A DNA stretch of 55,820 nucleotides from CAYZXL01 sp964482435. GTDB lineage: Bacteria; Auribacterota; JABMQX01. The translations under genes were made by a program, and so were the position numbers. Where the stretch lies: NCBI GenBank assembly GCA_964482435.1, contig CAYZXL010000028.1, positions 1-55,820 of the forward strand. Direction: 5' to 3'. Of this stretch, positions 9,477 through 17,601 are shown piece after piece. Within the stretch, counting starts at the first letter, position 1; every line of letters starts with the position of its first letter. Below the pieces are notes generated by a model. The model ran no database searches. It was not told the DNA's origin and saw nothing but the letters and a program-made list of their open reading frames with translations.

Positions 9477-10862
9477 ATGCGTCACATTGAGCTGTTCGTC
9501 GGCCTTGTTTTATCCTTGTCCATCGTCGCGTCCGCTGTCTTGGCCTCGGGCGCCGAGTCCCAGCCTTCGCAACCTCAAGCAGCGGAGCGGTACGAGAACA
9601 CCCCCGACCGTTACGCGCCCTATGCGCGATTCGCCGAGCCTTACAAGCGGTTTTTCCTGGAGCCGCTGGTCTTCCCTGGACCCGGCCGTGAGAAGCCCGA
9701 GCCGGAAGGATTGAAGTCGGTCAAAGTCGGATTCCTTGGTCCCATCGAGAAAACCGTCTCCGTTGCCACTGGCGGGGCTTCGCACGAGGAAGTGCTCGGA
9801 ATAAAGATGCTTCAGGGAATTCAACTCGCTTTCGAGCAGGCTAATGCTCGCGGGGGATACCGCGGCCGCATCCCGTACGAATTGGTCATCAGAAATGATA
9901 ACGGCCTATGGGGGGCATCCGGCAACGAAGTCGTTCATCTCGCCTACAACGAAAAGGTCTGGGCGATCATCGGTGGCATTGACGGCGCCAATACCCACAT
10001 CGCCATTCGCGTGGCGCTGAAGGCGGAAGTCCCCTGGGTGGGCCCCGGAGATACGGACCCGAGCTTCGTCGAGACGAAAATCCCGTGGGTTTTCAGCGTC
10101 ATCAGCAACGACCGCCAGATGTGCTACCTCTTAGCAGATTATGCTTACCAGAAGCTCGGCTTGAAACGGATCGCGGGCCTGCGGGCTGCCAACCGATACG
10201 GCCGCGTCAATATTGATGAGTTTCGCGACGGCTCACGCCGCCTCGGACATCCTCTCGTCGCAGAACTTCAGTACAGAGTCGGCGACACCGATTTCACCGC
10301 TCAGCTCGAACGCATAAAGGGCTTAAACGTTGATGGCGTGTTCACCTACGGGGACGCGAAGGAGTCGGCGCTTATCCTCAAGCAAATGCGCGAGATGGGC
10401 ATGACCGGGCAGGTGTTCCTCGCGAGCGACCGAATTGTCTCCGACGAGTTCCTGAAAATTGTCGGAGAAAAGCCCGGGGCCGTCGTCGCTGGGTATCCCT
10501 ACGACCCGACGCGCGATGACCCCAAACTCGACGAATTCCGAAGGGCATTTTGCGAGCGTTTCAAAGATGAACCCGAGCAATACGCCGCGCATGGTTATGA
10601 TGGCGCGTGCATTCTCATCGAGGCCATCGAGAGAGCCGGGTTGAACCGGGCGCTCATTCGTGATGCCATGGCTGAGGTCAAGCGATACCATGGTGTCACA
10701 GGGGAAATCATTTTTGACGCCGTCCAGAACGATGTGAGCCACGCCTCCCTCGCGGTCCTGGAAAACGGGAAGTTCGGCTTCTATAGTCGTGAAGAGCTCT
10801 TCGGCCCGGGAGAGACCCAAACCCAGCAGGCGTCTGCGGCTGAGAGGTCACTAAAGCCATGA
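9477..10862 (+). CDS. Type 1 periplasmic binding protein (LivJ-like), copy 1
   Basis: This 461-residue exported protein has a signal peptide followed by about 60 residues of Pro/Glu/Tyr-rich linker. Then comes a type 1 periplasmic-binding fold of the LivJ/amide-binding family: VKVGFLGPIE, GIQLAFEQANARGGYRG, VWAIIGGIDGANTHIA and DGVFTYGDAKESALILKQM. In transporters these deliver branched-chain amino acids, amides or aromatic acids, but no permease or ATPase gene is nearby. AAGGAG lies seven bases before the ATG. The next gene is a clear paralogue that overlaps it by four bases. A sensing or electron-module-associated role is possible; the ligand is unknown. Confidence 0.85.
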   Translation: MRHIELFVGLVLSLSIVASAVLASGAESQPSQPQAAERYENTPDRYAPYARFAEPYKRFFLEPLVFPGPGREKPEPEGLKSVKVGFLGPIEKTVSVATGGASHEEVLGIKMLQGIQLAFEQANARGGYRGRIPYELVIRNDNGLWGASGNEVVHLAYNEKVWAIIGGIDGANTHIAIRVALKAEVPWVGPGDTDPSFVETKIPWVFSVISNDRQMCYLLADYAYQKLGLKRIAGLRAANRYGRVNIDEFRDGSRRLGHPLVAELQYRVGDTDFTAQLERIKGLNVDGVFTYGDAKESALILKQMREMGMTGQVFLASDRIVSDEFLKIVGEKPGAVVAGYPYDPTRDDPKLDEFRRAFCERFKDEPEQYAAHGYDGACILIEAIERAGLNRALIRDAMAEVKRYHGVTGEIIFDAVQNDVSHASLAVLENGKFGFYSREELFGPGETQTQQASAAERSLKP

Positions 10863-12106
10863 CTCGGGTATCCTGTCACTCGTGGTCAATAGCTCTGCGG
10901 ACAGGTTGCGCCCTCTGTTTGATGGGTATCGCGTTCGGCCTCGTCGCGATATCTTGCGCTGCGAGTGAAGCTGGCAGCAAGACCGCCGTCCCAATGTACA
11001 AAAGCATCCTGAGCGACAAGGCCGCCTACCACGGCCCCGAAAGAGACGAGCCGGAGCCATCGGACATCGAGGAGGTCCGTGTCGGCTTTTTCGGCCCTTC
11101 TCAACCCAGCAACGCGATGGGTCAAAACATGTGGCGAGGAGCGACCCTCGCCGTCGAGAAGGCAAACGCCGCCGGAGGGTATCGCGGCAAACGTTTTCGG
11201 CTGGTCTGCCGGTGGGCGGATAGCCCCTGGGGCGCCGGCTCGAAGGAAATGGCCCGACTGGTTTATGAAGACAAGGTGTGGGCGGTCATCGGCTCTATTG
11301 ATGGTGCGGCCACCCATATTGCCGAGCAGATTGTCGTCAAGGCTCGCATCACTCTGATTTCACCGTTGTCCGGCGATTCGAGCCTCACCCATACAGCGGT
11401 CCCCTGGATGTTTCGGATGCCGCCCGATGATGCAGCGGTCGCCGAATCGCTCGTCGAAGTTGCCGTCGAGAAAAAGGGATTCCGTCGGATAGCTGTTTTG
11501 AACTTCGCCGACCACGACGGGCGGGCAGGGGCTGCCGAGGTCGTTTCGGCTCTCGGGCGGCGCCAGGTGTGTCCGGTAGTTCATTTGACTTTTGACCGTT
11601 CTCAGACTGATTTCTCTCCGCAGATAGACCGAGTTTCTTCGGCTTCGGCGGAGGCCATCTTCGTCTGGGGCGAGCCGGACTCTTCCGCGCGCCTCCTTCG
11701 CAGCTTGCGCGACAAAGGAATCTCCCTCCCCGTTTTCGGTCCGCCCGTTTTCTCTTTGCCATGCTTCCTGGAGAAAGCTGGCAGCGCCACGGATGGTCTC
11801 ATCACCTGCCGCCTTGCCTGGGGAAGCGACGAGACCCGCTCGACAGAGTTCGCAAGGGAGTTCGAGAAGCGATTCGGCGAGAAACCTTCCGACGACGCCG
11901 CGGTCGCCTACGACACCGCAACTATCGCTATTGAGGCTGTTCGGAAAGCCGGCCTCAATCGCGCCCGAATCCGGGATGCCGTCTCTGAAATGAGCGGCTT
12001 CGCGGGAATCGCCGGAAAAATCACATGGGACAACGGCGGCGGCAACGTGGCCGTTCCTCAGTCGGTCGCACTTCACCGGGGCTGGCTGTGCGCGATCGAG
12101 GAATAA
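10859..12106 (+). CDS. Type 1 periplasmic binding protein (LivJ-like), copy 2
   Basis: This 415-residue exported protein is paralogous to the gene before it. The shared core includes NAAGGYRGK against NARGGYRGR, KVWAVIGSIDGAATHIA against KVWAIIGGIDGANTHIA, and similar C-terminal ends (AGLNRARIRDAVSEM against AGLNRALIRDAMAEV). It starts inside the upstream stop (ATGA, 10859-10862), so the two are probably translated together. The ligand-pocket regions differ more than the framework (LISPLSGDSSLTH against WVGPGDTDPSFVE), which suggests different ligands or a heterodimer. It is last in the six-gene operon and no ABC membrane component follows. Confidence 0.85.
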   Translation: MTRVSCHSWSIALRTGCALCLMGIAFGLVAISCAASEAGSKTAVPMYKSILSDKAAYHGPERDEPEPSDIEEVRVGFFGPSQPSNAMGQNMWRGATLAVEKANAAGGYRGKRFRLVCRWADSPWGAGSKEMARLVYEDKVWAVIGSIDGAATHIAEQIVVKARITLISPLSGDSSLTHTAVPWMFRMPPDDAAVAESLVEVAVEKKGFRRIAVLNFADHDGRAGAAEVVSALGRRQVCPVVHLTFDRSQTDFSPQIDRVSSASAEAIFVWGEPDSSARLLRSLRDKGISLPVFGPPVFSLPCFLEKAGSATDGLITCRLAWGSDETRSTEFAREFEKRFGEKPSDDAAVAYDTATIAIEAVRKAGLNRARIRDAVSEMSGFAGIAGKITWDNGGGNVAVPQSVALHRGWLCAIEE

Positions 12107-12167
12107 CCGTCTCGCGCCGGCCGTCCTCCCTCTGGAAACGCCCGGCCCGCGAAAGGCCATTCCACCG

Positions 12168-12917
12168 TCACAGGTCAGGTCGAAAATACTCCGAGTCCGC
12201 GTCGATGAGCTTGCGCAGGCGCGCCTTCTCCATCCACGCAACGTGCCCATCGCACAAGAGGAGGTGCCCGCCCTCTGAGTGCTTCAAGCCGAGAACTGCC
12301 GCGTCTTTCTCGAAGCTTGTGGGATTGAAGCTGCCATCGTTAACGGTCAATTCGCTCTCTTCGAGAAGCAAAATGGTCCTCGCCCGGTTTTTAACCTCTG
12401 AGAGTTTGATTCCGATAATGTCTGCTGATACTCCGCCCGGGGGAAACTCGACATAATAGTTCATCGAATAGCTCAAGCCGCGCTTTTTCCCGACCGGACC
12501 TGCAGTGGGGCAGAGATAAATGTTCTCGGCGGGATCGGCGTACCATGCGTCTTTCGGGCCGATGCCTCCGCCGTACGGCCCAACACGCCGCATTCCCGTG
12601 ACGTAAGGCCAGATGGACCCTTTTTCTATCTCTATCCTCCTGCACGCAGCCGGGTCCGTCTGCGGGATAGCGATAACGTTTCCACCCCATGTCCAGTCGT
12701 GCTCCGCGTCTCTCCCACTCCGCCCCGCGGCAGGGAGATGCCCGTCGTGCTCCTTCGTGAAGGTCAAAAACGCGCTCCAAAGCGTCTTCAAATTACTGAC
12801 GCATCTCGCCCGGTGAATCTTTTCCCTCGACTGGTCCAGGGTCGGGGAAACCATTCCCAGAAGGAAGACCAGTGAAGCCGCTATGGCAACGCCCTGGAGG
12901 ATTCTGATTCGTCTCAT
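12168..12917 (-). CDS. H-X9-DG pseudopilin-like protein (DUF1559-type)
   Basis: This 249-residue protein has one N-terminal hydrophobic helix (LQGVAIAASLVFLLGM), then a SREKIHRARCVSNLKTL segment and a C-terminal motif in which His and DG are nine residues apart (HSEGGHLLLCDG). This is the hallmark of the H-X9-DG type II secretion/pseudopilin-like proteins expanded in Planctomycetota and Lentisphaerae. The usual GFTLIELL prepilin cleavage motif is absent, so processing by prepilin peptidase is doubtful. I chose the ATG at 12917 because GGGGAGA lies upstream, rather than the ATG at 12953. The next gene upstream is a paralogue. The function is unknown; a cell-surface or periplasmic role is likely. 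Confidence 0.8.
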   Translation of the reverse strand: MRRIRILQGVAIAASLVFLLGMVSPTLDQSREKIHRARCVSNLKTLWSAFLTFTKEHDGHLPAAGRSGRDAEHDWTWGGNVIAIPQTDPAACRRIEIEKGSIWPYVTGMRRVGPYGGGIGPKDAWYADPAENIYLCPTAGPVGKKRGLSYSMNYYVEFPPGGVSADIIGIKLSEVKNRARTILLLEESELTVNDGSFNPTSFEKDAAVLGLKHSEGGHLLLCDGHVAWMEKARLRKLIDADSEYFRPDL

Positions 12918-12957
12918 CGTTTTCTCCCCCCTCGCCGCACCTTCTTTGTCCAATCCA

Positions 12958-13665
12958 TCAGTATTCTGGGTGGCGGGTCATACTTTTGCTCTCCCATTTC
13001 CCGAACCACTTCACGTGCCAGTCGGCGAAAAGGATGTTGTAGCCGCCTTCGTGCGGCCCGGAGAAGTCCGGCCCGCCGGTATAGTAATGCCACAAACCGC
13101 CCGGGCCCCAGGAGTCCGAGAAGGCTGTTCTTGCGTTGCCCCACTCGTCCGTCATGTCGGCGTCGGTCGGCTCGCCCGTCCACTTGTTCCTGTCGTACAA
13201 AACCACGAGCTTGGGCCGGTTTTTCGCGCTTGCCACATCGGCTTCTTGGCCGCCGGCGTCCACGTAAAGCCTTGAGTTCATGACGTAGCCGCAAAGATAC
13301 TTTCTTCCGTCAGGAGCATTGGAGAGAGTGGCGCAGCGGAAGACCTCTGTTCGTCTTGATGAAGCGCTCGCGGGATAAGCCGGCCCTTTCCCGTCCGGTT
13401 TCGCGTCCACGAAGGGGAAAAGTTTATCCGTCCAACTCTGTCCTTTGCCCCAGCTAAAGTCGATGACCCCGCCGTAGGGTGGCATGTATCCGCCGTACTC
13501 GCTCAAATAGGCTTGCCATGCGGCGCCGAGGGTCTTCAAGTTACTCGTGCACTTGGCTCTTTGGATTTTCTCGCGTGAGAGAGTCAGCGTCGGAGGGACG
13601 GTCACCGCGAGAAGCGGAAGGAAAAGCGCCAAAGCCATCGCATCGAGGGTTCGCATCCTGTTCAT
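12958..13665 (-). CDS. H-X9-DG family protein, DW variant
   Basis: This 235-residue paralogue of the adjacent gene has an N-terminal hydrophobic helix (LDAMALALFLPLLAVTVPP), the same SREKIQRAKCTSNLKTLG segment, and the His-X9 motif ending in Asp-Trp instead of Asp-Gly (HEGGYNILFADWH). Change of the otherwise hallmark Gly suggests divergence of the terminal turn. Like its neighbour it lacks a canonical prepilin cleavage site. The ribosome site is modest (AAGG about ten bases upstream). The two genes lie about 40 bases apart if the downstream start is at 12917, and they are probably co-transcribed. Confidence 0.75.
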   Translation of the reverse strand: MNRMRTLDAMALALFLPLLAVTVPPTLTLSREKIQRAKCTSNLKTLGAAWQAYLSEYGGYMPPYGGVIDFSWGKGQSWTDKLFPFVDAKPDGKGPAYPASASSRRTEVFRCATLSNAPDGRKYLCGYVMNSRLYVDAGGQEADVASAKNRPKLVVLYDRNKWTGEPTDADMTDEWGNARTAFSDSWGPGGLWHYYTGGPDFSGPHEGGYNILFADWHVKWFGKWESKSMTRHPEY

Positions 13666-13702
13666 CTCGTTGAACCTTACCTGAGTACAATCGTTCGCCT
13701 TC

Positions 13703-16066
13703 TCACCTCGTTGTGCTCACTCTATAGAATTGTCGCTGCCATAATTCAGTTGCATACTGGTGCACCCATCTGTGCAGCCATGTTTCGTTGGACTCCACCG
13801 TGGTGCCCGAAGGCCACGGTCGCTCTAAATCATCCTTCGACTGCAAGAGGAAACTCCCGGATGGGTCGCCGAACCAGTAGAGAACGACGGATTGCTGACC
13901 CTGCGAGTCGGTCTTAATCGTCAGATGCATCATCCTGGGGAATTCGCCGAGTTGTCCTATCGCGCCCGTTCCTCCGAAAGCCCCCATGTCGCAGCGGGAG
14001 CCATCTTCGTCGTTGTAAGTCGGGTCGGGATTGCCGGCGTCAATGCAGGGCGAGCCGCCTTGGAGACGGTAATCGCCTGCCGCCGCATCGTCGAACATGG
14101 GCGGAGCGGATATGTTTCCATCGGAGCCGGCGAACGACGTGTCCTCGACGTCCGAGAAGCTTATCTCCGGGCGCAGTCGGCCGGAAAACGCGACACCGTT
14201 CCCCCATATTATAGAATTCATCGCCACCGCGAGGGATTGAGAAGGAGCAGTCTCCTGGCAATGAATTCCTCCTGCTCCTTCGCTTGCCGAGTTGTCGGCG
14301 ATGGTGCAGTTCACAAGAAGCACCGGGCTCTCCTCGCAGAAAATGCCTCCCCCTTTCTGCGCCGTGTTTTTCGACAGGACCGTTCGCACGATCTCAGGGC
14401 GAGAATACCAGGAGAAGAATCCTCCGCCCTCGGGTGCAGCGTTCGAGCTAATCAAGCAGTCGTTGACAGCGAACTCCGAAGCGAAGGAGTAAATGGCTCC
14501 GCCGCCTTCTGAGGCAGAGTTTCCGCTGAGTTCACAGCCCGCGATGATCGCCGAAGATTCGTCGAGGAAGATGCACGCCCCGAACGTTGCCGAATTGGCG
14601 ACGATCTTGCAGTTCTTGACCGTGATGCGGGCGTTCGAGCAATAGACCGGTCCGACAGCATCGTTCGTCGAGTTCGTGATGGTGAACCCCTCGATGGAGA
14701 GGTGGTATCTTTCGGGCGGTGGGGGATTCTTCGGGTCAACCTCCTCGTACCTCGGACATGTGAAAGTCACTGCACACGGCCCGCCGCCTGAATCTATCGT
14801 GGTGTCGTCGGCGCCGGAACCCATCAAAGATAGATTCTTCCTCACAAGAATGGCTTCGGTATATCGCCCCGGCAAGACGCGCACCGTATCCCCGGGCAGA
14901 GCCGTGTCAACCGCCTCCTGAATGGTCCTGGTGGCCGCTTGAGGCGCCGTCCCTGGTCCGGAAACTGCGACCGCGGCGTCAACGTACCAGAGATTGTTCG
15001 GGTTCGTCCCCTGCTGATACTCTTCTGCGTTTGAGATGCCATCGCCGTCGGGGTCGTCGGACGGCCCGAGTGCGAGGTCATTGAAGAAATGCGTTTCCCA
15101 ATCGTCCGGAAGAAGGTCTGCGTCGGTGTCCGCAGAGGCGGAAGTAGCTTCGGAGGTGTTGCCGTAAGCTCCCATGTCTATCCTTCCACCGTTCGGCTCC
15201 GGTTCATTAGAGAAGTCGGAGCTCGGGTCTCCGGCATCAACGCACGGTGACCAGCTTCTCAAATGATAATCGCTCGCTCGGGGATGAACGAAATGCGGAT
15301 AAACGGATATGTTTCCTTCGCCGCCGCCCTCCCAGTCCTGAATGCAGGAATATGTCGGAACGGATGACTCATAGAGCTGCGGCCCGGACACAGCCGAGTT
15401 TCCCCAGATGATGCAGTTCTTGATTGTTCCCCCGCAGTTGCTCAATCCTCCCCCGTAGGGGCGGCCCTCGTTCCCGGAAATCGTATTGTTGAGGATGGTG
15501 CCCTGGCAATCGTACAACCCTCCCCCGTACCACCCGGAGTTCCCTACGATGGTGTTGTTGGCGATTGTCCCATCGCAGCCGTACAGGCCTCCTCCTTGAA
15601 ACCATGCCGTGTTGCCGCCAATGATGTTGTTGCAGATTGTGGCATGGGAGCGATCCCCATTAATCGCGCCACCGTACCTCTGGGCACCGTTCCGAATCGT
15701 GAAGCCCGCGAGGATGCAAGTTTCATCCTCTGCGCCGGAGAAGGTTACCACCACGCCCTTCTGCCCACCGTCAATGATTGTCTTTTCCGTGACGGCTCGG
15801 TCGAGCGGATCGGTGCTTCGAAGGATGATATTCTTGCCGTAGAAACTGATGTTCTCGAGGTAGGTCCCCGGAGCGACAGTGACCGTGTCTCCGTTTGCCG
15901 TTGCGTCTATCCCGTTCTGGATTCTCTTGAAAGCGGTTGCCCAGGACGTGCCATCCCCGGACTCTTCAACCGAGCAGTCCACAAACCACTCGGCCCCAAA
16001 TGAGGGTGATGGAATTGGCAGAACCAGACTCAACGCTGCGGCCATGATGAACAGTTTGGCACGCAT
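13703..16066 (-). CDS. Secreted right-handed parallel beta-helix protein
   Basis: This 787-residue protein has a clear signal peptide (LFIMAAALSLVLPIPSPSFGA) and two parallel beta-helix halves, each opening with a DUF1565-like start (IQNGIDATANGDTVTVAPG; IQEAVDTALPGDTVRVLPG). Each half continues with repeated coils (NNTIVGNSGWYGGGLYDCQG) and ends with a matching cap (SPCVDAGDPSS and SPCIDAGNPDP). A calcium-binding thrombospondin-3-like segment (DTDADLLPDD, DPDGDGISNAEEY) joins the halves. The fold is that of pectate-lyase-like surface proteins; no catalytic residues can be assigned, and a polysaccharide-binding or adhesive role is likely. The start is supported by GGAGGGG seven bases upstream (complement of 16074-16080). 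It is followed 37 bases later by the H-X9-DG pair. Confidence 0.88.
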   Translation of the reverse strand: MRAKLFIMAAALSLVLPIPSPSFGAEWFVDCSVEESGDGTSWATAFKRIQNGIDATANGDTVTVAPGTYLENISFYGKNIILRSTDPLDRAVTEKTIIDGGQKGVVVTFSGAEDETCILAGFTIRNGAQRYGGAINGDRSHATICNNIIGGNTAWFQGGGLYGCDGTIANNTIVGNSGWYGGGLYDCQGTILNNTISGNEGRPYGGGLSNCGGTIKNCIIWGNSAVSGPQLYESSVPTYSCIQDWEGGGEGNISVYPHFVHPRASDYHLRSWSPCVDAGDPSSDFSNEPEPNGGRIDMGAYGNTSEATSASADTDADLLPDDWETHFFNDLALGPSDDPDGDGISNAEEYQQGTNPNNLWYVDAAVAVSGPGTAPQAATRTIQEAVDTALPGDTVRVLPGRYTEAILVRKNLSLMGSGADDTTIDSGGGPCAVTFTCPRYEEVDPKNPPPPERYHLSIEGFTITNSTNDAVGPVYCSNARITVKNCKIVANSATFGACIFLDESSAIIAGCELSGNSASEGGGAIYSFASEFAVNDCLISSNAAPEGGGFFSWYSRPEIVRTVLSKNTAQKGGGIFCEESPVLLVNCTIADNSASEGAGGIHCQETAPSQSLAVAMNSIIWGNGVAFSGRLRPEISFSDVEDTSFAGSDGNISAPPMFDDAAAGDYRLQGGSPCIDAGNPDPTYNDEDGSRCDMGAFGGTGAIGQLGEFPRMMHLTIKTDSQGQQSVVLYWFGDPSGSFLLQSKDDLERPWPSGTTVESNETWLHRWVHQYATELWQRQFYRVSTTR

Positions 16067-16835
16067 TGCTATCCCCTCCGAATTCTCTTTGCCTTTGCTC
16101 CTGATGCAGTATTTTGACCTGCGACGTCTCCCTCCGAGACTGTCGTGTCCCCAGAATTCGTCTTTTGTTCGCTCTGAAACTGTGTTCCTCCGCTGCTAAC
16201 AATAACGCGCACAGACGTGGTGTCAACACCTTTTTCAAAGCCAAGTTCTCTGCGCCCTGCGCCACTGCCCCAGGAGAGTGTCACCGCATCTTGCTTCAGT
16301 GGGCGCGTATTGTGGAGCGCGAGATACTCCGCGTAGGACGATTCGTCGAGCGGTCGTTCTTCCGCGCCGAACAGATACCCTTTCATAGCCCGATATGGCA
16401 GCGGCTCGACGCACTCGCCGGTGAAAGTGCTCGGGTTCGCATGCTTGACCCAGCCGACGAGGCGGAGTTGACGGTGTCAAGAACGACTGCCGCCTCACCC
16501 ATACCTCATCGTACCTGTTAAAACGTGCACTTGAAGGAGCTCACTCCGCCAAAGGCCGGGAGAGCCTTCGTGGTTCGAAGTCGAATCCCTGGCGAGGCCG
16601 GAAAAGCCCTCCGGGCGGTCGGTGTGACTCTCGGAGGGACCGTCCGGCTGCTGGAAGGGGGAAACGCCTGAGGGTCAGCACGCTCAAAGGAAAAGCAAAC
16701 CGCGGTGCGGGGACCAAAACCGGGGTCGAAACCTTGCCGGACGCAGGGAATTACACCACCGGGCCGTGGAAGGTCCATCGGACCGTCTCCAATGCGCCGG
16801 AAGAGTCAACCCACCCGGCCGGAGCTGGGAAAAAA

Positions 16836-16857
16836 AGACGCATCTTTCCCTGCGTCT
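16836..16857. repeat. Short perfect hairpin (7 bp stem)
   Basis: The arms agacgca (16836-16842) and tgcgtct (16851-16857) flank an eight-base loop and are preceded by a run of six A on the plus strand. Read on the minus strand, the stem is therefore followed by T residues and could act as a weak intrinsic terminator for minus-strand transcription arriving from the binding-protein gene at 17602-18639. Confidence 0.4.
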
Positions 16858-16883
16858 CAACTGTGGTAAGATAATGAGTCCAC

Positions 16884-16953
16884 AAGGGCATAGCAGGTTC
16901 GGGGAAAGGTTTGTCATGGGGAGACTTCTCTATGCGGGGCCTGCTATGCCCTT
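16884..16953. repeat. Long-arm inverted repeat, candidate structured RNA
   Basis: Two perfect 14-base arms (aagggcatagcagg at 16884-16897 and cctgctatgccctt at 16940-16953) enclose a 42-base purine-rich interior. In RNA this would form a very stable stem closed around a large loop. The right arm runs into four T and then an AT-rich patch on the plus strand, and the mirror image holds on the minus strand only weakly. No gene lies inside. It could be a small RNA, an RNA-stability element, a protein-binding palindrome, or the remnant of a small mobile element. Confidence 0.55.
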
Positions 16954-17601
16954 TTCCAATTATTAGGAAACCTCACACCACCCCCAGACTGCACCAAACC
17001 GTTTCGTCTATTAGACGTTTGAGCGTCTGAAAAGTTTCAATAAAATATTGCGAGAGACGCGTTTTGTGTTCTGGGTGTCCAACGCCCTGTCTTGCTCGAT
17101 TGCTCAGCCAATCGCTTCCTGATGACGGTCCCGTGGTCAGGTCCGAGCCGCCGCCTGAGTGTTCAGCCCTGGCCGATGGCACCATCCATCCTCCATCGAG
17201 TGGGCGCCGGAAGCCCCCGGGCCCTCCCGCCGGCCTCCCTTGGACCCGCTCATCGCCCGCGCACTCCTGAAACGGATTGCCGCTGAGACGTGCGGCCAGA
17301 ACCTTCAAGTAAAGACGATCGGTGGGAGTTGGCTCCGCCTCGGGAGAGAGTGGCGGAGCTATCTGTCGTCGGAGGCTTATCAGGCACGCAGGAAGGAACA
17401 GAAGGGGAGACTGGATAAACCCATTTCACAACACAGGCCTGGATTGTCGTCGTGGGCCGCGTGCCGGCAGCCGCCCGGTTCTTTTCCGCCTGAACCCCAG
17501 GCGCCCCTCAAGTCAGTGTGCATCTGACCGTGCGCGCCAGCGCATCCCTGCTCCCAAATTGCCCCGGCGAGCCGAAAAATGGGTGGCTGCGGACTTCCTT
17601 A

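Larger units (their letters stand above)
16067..17601. other. Gene-poor 1.5 kb stretch
   Basis: No reading frame here resembles a known family or keeps convincing coding character over its full length. A minus-strand frame at 16069-16386 starts plausibly (MKGYLFGAEERPLDE) but decays into Ser/Thr/Gly-rich sequence. On the plus strand, 16522-16665 reads like a protein end (KELTPPKAGRAFVV) before a stop. These may be remnants of decayed genes. The stretch also holds the hairpins listed separately at 16836-16857 and 16884-16953 and the alternating pentamers at 17005-17060. On the minus strand it is the upstream region of the beta-helix gene. Confidence 0.5.

Noticed and set aside
16069..16386. 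A small minus-strand frame starting MKGYLFGAEERPLDE just upstream of the beta-helix gene
   Set aside because: The first 60 residues look protein-like but the rest is low-complexity, it has no ribosome site that I can see, and its end overlaps the strong ribosome site of the beta-helix gene. I treat it as a possible remnant only.
16571..16590. A T-loop-like ggttcgaa sequence suggesting a tRNA
   Set aside because: No acceptor stem, anticodon arm or CCA-side complement can be drawn around it.
16905..16925. Similarity of the interior of the 16884-16953 repeat to 28420-28445 (shared gtcatg then gggagac)
   Set aside because: Only about 13 bases match with a gap and the predicted structures differ, so chance is sufficient explanation in 55 kb.
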